The notes below the pieces were generated by a model, which saw only the letters and a list, made by a program, of their open reading frames with translations, was not told where the DNA came from and searched no databases. A program made the translations under genes and the position numbers. Positions 57,646-64,000 of a stretch of DNA of 64,000 nucleotides are shown here, piece by piece (positions within the stretch are counted from its first letter, which is position 1; each line of letters opens with the position of its first letter). The DNA is from Paenisporosarcina indica (GTDB taxonomy: Bacteria > Bacillota > Bacilli > Bacillales_A > Planococcaceae). Where the stretch lies: the NCBI RefSeq assembly GCF_001939075.1, contig NZ_MPTA01000007.1, positions 165,534 through 229,533 on the forward strand, written 5' to 3'.

Positions 57646-59351
57646 TGTCCATCCAACTCCTCGATGATTGCGTCCCATAAACTACGATGACTTAATACAT
57701 TTTCTTGACGATTCGTTTTCACTTCAATTATTCGAAGATCTGTCTGTTTTGTAGTTTCTAAAGCATTGTTAAAAGAATCTTTTGAGTCCACATGAAAATA
57801 TTCCGCATTATACATCTTTGCAATTGACTCAAATGTTAACCCAGTCGGAGTACCAAATAATGTTTCGAAATACCTCTCTTCAGTTGATTGAGGTAAATAG
57901 GAAAAAATGCCTCCGCCATCATTATTCATTACCACGATCGTTAGGTCTGTCTCATGAAAACGAGAGACCAATAAGCCGTTTACATCGTGTAGGAATGAGA
58001 TATCACCAATTAATAAAGTAGCTGGTCGTTTACGGGCTAGCTGAATTCCGAAAGCGGTAGAAACGACACCGTCAATTCCATTCGTTCCACGGTTTGCATA
58101 AATTCCAATATCTTTAGTTGTTTGATTAAAGAAAGTATCGACATCACGAATAGGCATACTGCTACTGGCAATCAAGTCACTTCCGGTTGTTAATTTTTGA
58201 AACAACATACCTGCATATGCACCCTCATCTTGTTGTGTATGGATATATGATTCAATATGCTTTGTGGCAATTACATTCGCATTGGTCCAAATGCTTAATG
58301 TTTCGTTTTGTTGGCTATTTTTTATTTCGTTCCAAAACACTTGTGGGGCGGAATGAATATGCTGCGTCACCGTACCTAAAGAGTCTCGATATGCTGGGTC
58401 TTCATCAACTGTAATATAGATGTCTGGTCGAATGGCTTTCAAGTAAAGTGATAGCGGTTTTGATACGGGTTGTGTTCCAAAACGAATGACAACATCTGGA
58501 TGCACAGCTTTTTTGAAGTGGTCACTTTTCAATACTGCATCGTACTGATCAATCAGTAAGTGGCGACAATCTTCAGGAATGTCTGATCTCAACTGTGAAA
58601 GTGGGTCAGCAATGACTGGCCACTGAATTGATTTTGCAAATGCCCAAAAATCATCTTTCGAAAATTCACCTGATATCTCACCAACAATCAATAAACCTTT
58701 TGAGGATTGCACGATTGCGTCTTCCACTAGTTTCACGCTTGAAGGAGACGCCATAATGGTACCTACAATGGAATGCTGGTAAGTCGATGGTTTTATTTCA
58801 TAATCAAAGTCGAGCAATAGAGGTTCTCTAAAAGGCACATTTATATGTACTGGCCCCATTGGTGCAGTCTTGGCAGTAGCAATTGCTCTTCCCATATGCC
58901 GCTCAATATAAGGAAGAGTTTCCATATGACCATCAGCTAATGGAAAATCGACACTCCACTTTACATGATTGCCATATAACTGAATTTGATCAATCGCTTG
59001 AGGTGCACCAACTCCTCGCAACTCGTGCGGACGATCTGCAGTCAAGACAATGAGTGGGATGCGTGCATAATATGCTTCCACTATTGCAGGAAAGTAATTT
59101 GCCGCAGCAGTTCCAGATGTACAAAGAAGGGCGACTGGTTTTTGCTTTGCTTTCGCAATGCCTAATGCTAAAAATCCAGCAGAACGTTCATCAATTTGCA
59201 TATATTTATTGAACGCAGTAGTTTGACTAAATGCATAAGCAAGCGGTGTAGAACGAGATCCCGGACTAATGACTACATCTACAACACCTGCTTGAAGACA
59301 TGATTGAACAATGGTATGAACATATTCGGTTAAGTTTGTACGGTTATCCAT
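57633..59351 (-). CDS. menD: SEPHCHC synthase MenD
   Basis: A 572-residue thiamine-diphosphate enzyme joining isochorismate and 2-oxoglutarate. The N-terminal DVVISPGSRSTPLA and the catalytic glutamate region are followed by the ThDP motif GDISFLHDVNGLL...NNDGGGIF near residue 440. It overlaps the menF stop by 8 bp and menH by 13 bp. Confidence 0.96.
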   Translation of the reverse strand: MDNRTNLTEYVHTIVQSCLQAGVVDVVISPGSRSTPLAYAFSQTTAFNKYMQIDERSAGFLALGIAKAKQKPVALLCTSGTAAANYFPAIVEAYYARIPLIVLTADRPHELRGVGAPQAIDQIQLYGNHVKWSVDFPLADGHMETLPYIERHMGRAIATAKTAPMGPVHINVPFREPLLLDFDYEIKPSTYQHSIVGTIMASPSSVKLVEDAIVQSSKGLLIVGEISGEFSKDDFWAFAKSIQWPVIADPLSQLRSDIPEDCRHLLIDQYDAVLKSDHFKKAVHPDVVIRFGTQPVSKPLSLYLKAIRPDIYITVDEDPAYRDSLGTVTQHIHSAPQVFWNEIKNSQQNETLSIWTNANVIATKHIESYIHTQQDEGAYAGMLFQKLTTGSDLIASSSMPIRDVDTFFNQTTKDIGIYANRGTNGIDGVVSTAFGIQLARKRPATLLIGDISFLHDVNGLLVSRFHETDLTIVVMNNDGGGIFSYLPQSTEERYFETLFGTPTGLTFESIAKMYNAEYFHVDSKDSFNNALETTKQTDLRIIEVKTNRQENVLSHRSLWDAIIEELDGQWKS

Positions 59352-60726
59352 CTAAATTGCCTCCAAGAGTTCGTAGCATTGGTCTAAATTTCACTAATGT
59401 TTCTGCATACTCTGATGTCGGATCGGAATCTGCCACAATTCCACCTCCCGCATACAGGTAAGCATTTTCTTTAGTCAATAATGCAGAACGAATCGCCACT
59501 GCAAATTCGCCATTGCCCTCGGCATCAATCCAGCCAATCGGTGCAGCATAATAACCACGGTTCATTTGCTCTACCATCCGGATAATTTTCATTGCATCGC
59601 CACGTGGTTCACCGCCTAAAGCAGGCGTTGGATGCAAGTCTTTAACAAGTTGCAATAACCCGTTTCCAGTTCTTAATAACCCATCAACAGGTGTATACAA
59701 GTGTTGAATATCCCGAATTTTCATCAACTTGGGATATTTCGGCACTTTCACATCTTCGCAATATTGATTAAATACATTCGTAATCATATTGACCACGTAT
59801 TGATGTTCTTCTCGATTTTTCGCATCGAGTAATAGGTCTTTACCAAGTTGCTGATCTTCTGAAGCAGTGTGTCCGCGTCTTACTGAACCAGCTAAACAAG
59901 TAGACAAGGCTTTTTGATTTTCCACTTTTACTAAACGTTCCGGAGTAGCACCAAAGAATAAGTTTTCATCAAGTTCAAGACCAAACAGATAACTCTCTGG
60001 TTGTTCTTTTGAAACATGATACATGGCAGAAGGAGAACTTACTTCCTCAGCAAATGATAGGGCTAGAGATCGTGCAATTACGACTTTTTGTGCTTCACCT
60101 GAATGTATTAATTTCGTTACATGTGATACGGCATCTAGATATAAATCCTTGAAGCGTTCATTCATGTTTGTTAAGACAGGCTTCGCATACGGTTTAAGTT
60201 CTTTCACTTGTGCTGCATGAATTAAATCATCTCTCTGAGCACGTAGCTTGTCGAATTCAGTTCGTGAGTTCAGTTCGTTCGTCACTAAATGAATGCTGAT
60301 GAATACTCGATCATCACGTATTACCAGTTGAAATGAAGGCACGGTAAAGTAAGCCGAAGGGAACATGTCCCACTCGGAAGGTAATTTATTGGCAGGATCA
60401 AATGAAAATCCCCCAAATAATATAGGTTGTAAATCATGTTCTTCATTCACGATTCGAGAACAAAGACTTTTCCACTGTTTATCTACATCTTCAAAGCGAG
60501 TGTCTTCAGAAACACTATGAATAACATGTGCATGTCCTAGACCAACTAAGGTAAATGTCTTTTCCCGGTTTTGCCAATAAAAACGTTGACCTTTAAATGA
60601 TTCCCCTGCTTCAAAAAAAGCGATAGAAGATAATCCATTAACTTCAATTGTTTCTGTATAAAAGTTCGCGGTCAAAGATTGTTCTTCGACTCCATAACCA
60701 GTGGATGTATAGTACTTACGATTCAT
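59344..60726 (-). CDS. menF: Isochorismate synthase MenF
   Basis: A 460-residue chorismate-utilising enzyme, first in menaquinone synthesis. C-terminal motifs QKVVIARS, FFGATPERLV, HPTPALGGEPR and the PIGWIDAEGNGEFAVAIRSAL segment are intact. The start at 60726 (MNRKYYTSTG) follows GGAGGG; a frame of 15 more codons upstream has no good ribosome site. It is the first gene of the men operon and diverges from menA. Confidence 0.94.
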   Translation of the reverse strand: MNRKYYTSTGYGVEEQSLTANFYTETIEVNGLSSIAFFEAGESFKGQRFYWQNREKTFTLVGLGHAHVIHSVSEDTRFEDVDKQWKSLCSRIVNEEHDLQPILFGGFSFDPANKLPSEWDMFPSAYFTVPSFQLVIRDDRVFISIHLVTNELNSRTEFDKLRAQRDDLIHAAQVKELKPYAKPVLTNMNERFKDLYLDAVSHVTKLIHSGEAQKVVIARSLALSFAEEVSSPSAMYHVSKEQPESYLFGLELDENLFFGATPERLVKVENQKALSTCLAGSVRRGHTASEDQQLGKDLLLDAKNREEHQYVVNMITNVFNQYCEDVKVPKYPKLMKIRDIQHLYTPVDGLLRTGNGLLQLVKDLHPTPALGGEPRGDAMKIIRMVEQMNRGYYAAPIGWIDAEGNGEFAVAIRSALLTKENAYLYAGGGIVADSDPTSEYAETLVKFRPMLRTLGGNLDG

Positions 60727-60899
60727 CCGGTTTCCCTCCGTATATAGAACCTTACAAAAAGTAAAGTTCATTCAATATCCTACATTCTATCATACCTCTT
60801 TCTAGCCGATTCAGCACTCGATATGCAAACAATCTACACAGAATTATACGGATGAAGTACAATAAGAGAGGTGAAAACACAAGAAGGAGCGGAAACATT

Positions 60900-61811
60900 A
60901 TGTCACACGATTTAAAAGCCGATACAGGCTGGCGTGTTTGGTGGAAATTAACACGTCCCCACACGCTAACAGCAGCATTTGCACCAGTATTTTTAGGCAC
61001 TATGATTGCAATATCTGTTACAAATATACATTGGCCTCTATTTTTCGCTATGTTATTTGCAAGTTTACTCATCCAAGCGGCAACAAATATGTTTAATGAG
61101 TACTATGACTTTGCAAGAGGTCTTGATAATGAAAAATCTGTAGGAATTGGCGGGGCCATTGTTCGAAATGGTGTCAAACCAAAAACAGTTATGCAATTAG
61201 CATTGCTACTTTATTTCATTTCCATTCTAATAGGTATCTATATTTGTATGGAGACTACTTGGTTATTAGCTGTAGTTGGAGCAATTGCCATGGCGATCGG
61301 TTATTTGTACACAGGCGGTCCATTCCCAATTGCTTATACGCCTTTTGGTGAATTATTCTCTGGACTATTCATGGGCATGCTGATTGTTTTGATTGCTTTC
61401 TTTATTCAAACAGGTGAGATTACAACAATGGCACTATTACTATCTATACCAAGTATGTTACTTGTAGCAGCTATTATGTTATCGAATAATATTCGTGATA
61501 TTGTAGGTGATGAAGAAAGTGGTCGAAAAACAATGGCCATATTAATCGGTCGAAAACGTGCAGTAAATGTACTTCTAGGATTGTTCAGTGTTTCTTATAT
61601 ATGGATTATTGGTTTAGTAGTTCTAGGATTCTTAACGCCATGGGCACTCCTAGTGATCTTAGGCGTGAAAAAACCTATTCATGCGATAGAAACCTTTAAA
61701 GCACACGAAGCCCCATTAAAAGTGGCGCCAGCTATGAAAGATACTGCATTAACGAATACGATATTCGGTTTTTTATTAGGACTAGGATTATTGATTAGTT
61801 ATTTGCTATAA
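60900..61811 (+). CDS. menA: DHNA polyprenyltransferase MenA
   Basis: A 303-residue UbiA-family membrane enzyme that prenylates DHNA. The first Asp-rich motif is NEYYDFARGLDNEKS near residue 65, and a second is NNIRDIVGDEESGRKT near 200; about eight TM segments. The start at 60900 (MSHDLKADTG) follows AAGGAGCGG; the frame extends 48 bases upstream. It diverges from menF, with a shared 170-bp control region. Confidence 0.93.
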   Translation: MSHDLKADTGWRVWWKLTRPHTLTAAFAPVFLGTMIAISVTNIHWPLFFAMLFASLLIQAATNMFNEYYDFARGLDNEKSVGIGGAIVRNGVKPKTVMQLALLLYFISILIGIYICMETTWLLAVVGAIAMAIGYLYTGGPFPIAYTPFGELFSGLFMGMLIVLIAFFIQTGEITTMALLLSIPSMLLVAAIMLSNNIRDIVGDEESGRKTMAILIGRKRAVNVLLGLFSVSYIWIIGLVVLGFLTPWALLVILGVKKPIHAIETFKAHEAPLKVAPAMKDTALTNTIFGFLLGLGLLISYLL

Positions 61812-61818
61812 AACAGTA

Positions 61819-61858
61819 AAAATCGCAAGTGCCAACAATTGAGCACTTGCGATTTTTT
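61819..61858 (+). terminator. Intrinsic terminator of menA
   Basis: AAAATCGCAAGTGC (61819-61832) pairs perfectly with GCACTTGCGATTTT (61843-61856). Confidence 0.92.
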
Positions 61859-62093
61859 GTGATTAGTATAGGAATTCATGAACAAAGCAGGTGCTTGATA
61901 AAGATACCTCTCGTATTGGTTGGTTAACCGAATACAAAATTGGATGCATTCTTCTTCGTAGTCCAAAAGATCCTGTCTGCTACATACTATGTAAAAAGAA
62001 AAATGCTAGTAAATATGTGGAATTCACATTCACTAACCTTAGGAAATTATTAATTCTTATAATTCGCCATAAATCGACATTTGCCCATAAAAA

Positions 62094-62121
62094 AACACGC
62101 TATCCCGAAGATAGCGCATCT
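62094..62121 (-). terminator. Terminator of the tRNA cluster
   Basis: CGCTATC (62098-62104) pairs with GATAGCG (62110-62116); T7 follows on the minus strand, just after the last tRNA gene. Confidence 0.85.
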
Positions 62122-62128
62122 TTTTAAA

Positions 62129-62200
62129 TGACCCCTACGGGATTCGAACCCGTGTTACCGCCGTGAAAGGGCGGTGTCTTAACCGCTTGACCAAGGGGCC
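62129..62200 (-). tRNA. tRNA-Glu (TTC)
   Basis: Cloverleaf with anticodon loop CTTTCAC and T-loop GGTTCGAATCC. Last tRNA of the transcript. CCA is not encoded. Confidence 0.97.
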
Positions 62201-62209
62201 GAAATAATC

Positions 62210-62300
62210 TGGCGGAGAAGGAGGGATTTGAACCCTCGCGCCGGTTGCCCGACCTACACCCTTAGCAGGGGCGCCTCTTCAGCCACTTGAGTACTTCCCC
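62210..62300 (-). tRNA. tRNA-Ser (GCT)
   Basis: Class II tRNA with a long variable arm; anticodon loop CTGCTAA; CCA encoded. Confidence 0.97.
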
Positions 62301-62304
62301 AGAT

Positions 62305-62379
62305 TGGCTCCGAAGGTAGGACTCGAACCTACGACCAATCGATTAACAGTCGATTGCTCTACCACTGAGCTACTTCGGA
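62305..62379 (-). tRNA. tRNA-Asn (GTT)
   Basis: Anticodon loop CTGTTAA; acceptor TCCGAAG/CTTCGGA; CCA encoded. Confidence 0.97.
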
Positions 62380-62380
62380 A

Positions 62381-62457
<77 letters not shown>

Positions 62458-62467
62458 ACAAATAAAA

Positions 62468-62541
62468 TGGAGCGGGTGAAGAGAATCGAACTCTCATCAT
62501 CAGCTTGGAAGGCTGAGGTTTTACCACTAAACTACACCCGC
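62468..62541 (-). tRNA. tRNA-Gly (TCC)
   Basis: Anticodon loop CTTCCAA; acceptor GCGGGTG/CACCCGC; CCA encoded. Confidence 0.97.
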
Positions 62542-62548
62542 ATAAAAA

Positions 62549-62624
62549 TGGTGGCTCAGGACGGAATCGAACCGCCGACACAAGGATTTTCAGTCCTTTG
62601 CTCTACCGACTGAGCTACTGAGCC
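62549..62624 (-). tRNA. tRNA-Phe (GAA)
   Basis: Anticodon loop CTGAAAA; acceptor GGCTCAG/CTGAGCC; CCA encoded. Confidence 0.97.
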
Positions 62625-62767
62625 ACAATTGAATTGTACTAAGATTCGAATCTCTTCGTCAGCTTCATTCGTTCGTTCAGTCACGTACGTTAGTACGCTC
62701 CTTTACTCACTCATTTTGCTTCCGCGACCTTCTTTGCTTATTCCAATTCTAAATACTTTAATAAAAA

Positions 62768-62843
62768 TGGCGGTCCCGACGGGAATCGAACCCGCGATCT
62801 TCTGCGTGACAGGCAGACATGTTAACCGCTACACCACGGGACC
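62768..62843 (-). tRNA. tRNA-Asp (GTC)
   Basis: Anticodon loop CTGTCAC; acceptor GGTCCCG/CGGGACC; CCA encoded. A 143-bp spacer separates it from tRNA-Phe. Confidence 0.97.
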
Positions 62844-62845
62844 AT

Positions 62846-62921
<76 letters not shown>

Positions 62922-63130
62922 CTAATATTATGTTATAGACACTATTGCTTCTACGCTTATGGCTTAGTGGACATCTGCATCGGCTTCGCCTGCTTCGATG
63001 TTACTTGCTGTCTTCGTACAGCTGCGTTGCTCCACCCTCGCGGTTACTTTATAGAAAGTGAAATCTTTCTATTCGCGATTTAATTATGTAGAGTGTTTAT
63101 TTGTTTCTTGTACCACACACTTAGTGAAAA
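62922..63130. other. Long spacer inside the tRNA cluster
   Basis: About 210 bp between tRNA-fMet and tRNA-Ser(TGA) with no tRNA. It contains ATCTGCATCGGCTTCGCC and GTTGCTCCACCCTCGCGG, the latter resembling the 3' part of the neighbouring fMet gene. No ORF is supported. Confidence 0.5.
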
Positions 63131-63223
63131 TGGAGGAGGTAGAGGGATTCGAACCCCCGCGGGATTTGACTCCCCTGTCGGTTTTCAAGACCGATCCCTT
63201 CAGCCGGGCTTGGGTATACCTCC
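63131..63223 (-). tRNA. tRNA-Ser (TGA)
   Basis: Class II tRNA with long variable arm; anticodon loop CTTGAAA; acceptor GGAGGTA/TACCTCC; CCA encoded. Confidence 0.97.
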
Positions 63224-63237
63224 GAATAATATTTAAG

Positions 63238-63314
63238 TGGTGGACCTTGCAGGACTCGAACCTGCGACCGGACGGTTATGAGCCGTCTGCTCTAACCAAC
63301 TGAGCTAAAGGTCC
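63238..63314 (-). tRNA. tRNA-Ile2 (CAT, probably lysidine-modified)
   Basis: Anticodon loop CTCATAA with acceptor GGACCTT/AAGGTCC. The body matches what I recall of the Bacillus Ile-2 tRNA whose C34 is changed to lysidine, and it lies next to a separate elongator Met gene, as in trnB. CCA encoded. Confidence 0.8.
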
Positions 63315-63321
63315 TTAAAGA

Positions 63322-63395
63322 TGGCGGCCGAGGGGATCGAACCCCCGACCTCACGGGTATGAACCGTACGCTCTAGCCAGCTGAGCTAGGCCGCC
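63322..63395 (-). tRNA. tRNA-Met (CAT), elongator
   Basis: Anticodon loop TTCATAC; acceptor GGCGGCC/GGCCGCC; CCA is not encoded. Confidence 0.93.
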
Positions 63396-63413
63396 TGGAT
63401 CTTTATAAATTGT

Positions 63414-63489
63414 TGGTGGAGCCTAGCGGGATCGAACCGCTGACCTCCTGCGTGCAAGGCAGGCGCTCTCCCAGCTGAGCTAAGGCCCC
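63414..63489 (-). tRNA. tRNA-Ala (TGC)
   Basis: Anticodon loop CTTGCAC; acceptor GGGGCCT/AGGCTCC; CCA encoded. Confidence 0.97.
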
Positions 63490-63511
63490 TTAAAAGGGAT
63501 AAAATAAAAAC

Positions 63512-63588
63512 TGGTCGGGAAGACAGGATTCGAACCTGCGACCCCTTGGTCCCAAACCAAGTGCTCTACCAAGCTGAGCTACTTCCCG
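63512..63588 (-). tRNA. tRNA-Pro (TGG)
   Basis: Anticodon loop TTTGGGA; acceptor CGGGAAG/CTTCCCG; CCA encoded. Confidence 0.97.
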
Positions 63589-63602
63589 ATGATTAAAAAT
63601 AA

Positions 63603-63679
63603 TGGCGCGCCCGAGAGGACTCGAACCTCTAACCGCTTGATTCGTAGTCAAGTACTCTATCCAATTGAGCTACGGGCGC
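63603..63679 (-). tRNA. tRNA-Arg (ACG)
   Basis: Anticodon loop CTACGAA; acceptor GCGCCCG/CGGGCGC; CCA encoded. Confidence 0.97.
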
Positions 63680-63701
63680 AAAATTCAGTTTTTATGAAAA
63701 A

Positions 63702-63790
63702 TGGTGCCGAGGACCGGAATCGAACCGGTACGGTAGTCACCTACCGCAGGATTTTAAGTCCTGTGCGTCTGCCAGTTCCGCCACCCCGGC
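63702..63790 (-). tRNA. tRNA-Leu (TAA)
   Basis: Class II tRNA; anticodon loop CTTAAAA; CCA encoded. Confidence 0.97.
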
Positions 63791-63804
63791 ACTTAAGAAG
63801 TATA

Positions 63805-63879
63805 TGGAGCGGAAGACGAGGTTCGAACTCGCGACCCCCACCTTGGCAAGGTGGTGTTCTACCACTGAACTACTTCCGC
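63805..63879 (-). tRNA. tRNA-Gly (GCC)
   Basis: Anticodon loop TTGCCAA; acceptor GCGGAAG/CTTCCGC; CCA encoded. Confidence 0.97.
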
Positions 63880-63896
63880 TAGTATGAAAATAAAAA

Positions 63897-63981
63897 TGGT
63901 GCGGGTGAAGGGAGTCGAACCCCCACGCCTTGCGGCGCTAGATCCTAAGTCTAGTGCGTCTGCCAGTTCCGCCACACCCGC
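63897..63981 (-). tRNA. tRNA-Leu (TAG)
   Basis: Class II tRNA; anticodon loop CTTAGGA; acceptor GCGGGTG/CACCCGC; CCA encoded. First tRNA of the cluster visible in the window; the transcript enters from beyond 64000. Confidence 0.97.
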
Positions 63982-64000
63982 TACTTAGTATTTGTGAAAA

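Overview
The window is a chromosomal segment of a low-GC Gram-positive bacterium of the order Bacillales. Most genes match in family and order the 'yt' region of Bacillus subtilis (ytpQ-ytpP-ytoP-ytzB-ytnP-trmB, leuS, yttB, ytqA-ytqB, ytpA-ytoA-metK-pckA-ytmA-ytkD-dps-ytzI-ytjA, the men genes, then a trnB-like tRNA cluster). The exact content (DUF84 NTPase beside ytoP, D-amino-acid transaminase beside pepV, a type III PKS pair, a variant YtpA) suggests Planococcaceae (Psychrobacillus, Sporosarcina or a relative); that is inference from gene content, not a phylogeny.

Layout. 1-13.7 kb: housekeeping genes, mostly on the minus strand (thioredoxin-like YtpP, peptidases YtoP and PepV, lactonase YtnP, tRNA m7G methyltransferase TrmB, lipid kinase, 2'-5' RNA ligase family protein, D-amino-acid transaminase, pseudouridine synthase, MurJ-type flippase, flavoprotein YtfP). 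13.8-16.4 kb: a divergent TetR/14-TM multidrug-efflux pair. 16.4-26.7 kb: an accessory island. 26.8-53 kb: leuS with a T-box, CoA-transferase scoAB, MFS YttB, radical-SAM YtqA and methyltransferase YtqB, type III PKS plus methyltransferase, amidohydrolase, malic enzyme, a MacB-type ABC pair, AGCS amino-acid symporter, YtpA/YtoA, metK with a SAM-I riboswitch, pckA, ytmA/ytkD, dps, ytzI-ytjA and a zinc-binding lipoprotein with a Zur box. 53.4-61.8 kb: menaquinone genes menFDHBEC (minus) with divergent menA. 62.1-64 kb: 17 tRNA genes on the minus strand.

The most unusual part is 17.2-26.2 kb. Seven single-gene units (lipoprotein, tyrosine recombinase, glycosidase, small membrane protein, barstar-like protein, NUDIX protein, second membrane protein) and one TPR gene broken by a stop codon are each separated from the next by a copy of a short palindromic repeat. 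Its best copies have 12-18 bp arms around an 8-base spacer. The recombinase gene lies inside the array and is decayed in its N-terminal half. This looks like a gene-cassette array analogous to an integron but with a different type of site and recombinase. The glycosidase unit is GC-rich and looks foreign, with an AT-rich signal-peptide region.

Other structures: a family of small elements with terminal inverted repeats (four copies), a 19-bp perfect palindrome with a degenerate relative, homopolymer-associated frame breaks in ytqA and at the 5' end of the AGCS symporter, a YtpA homologue lacking the nucleophile serine, and several short genes (38-57 aa) that ordinary ORF cutoffs miss.
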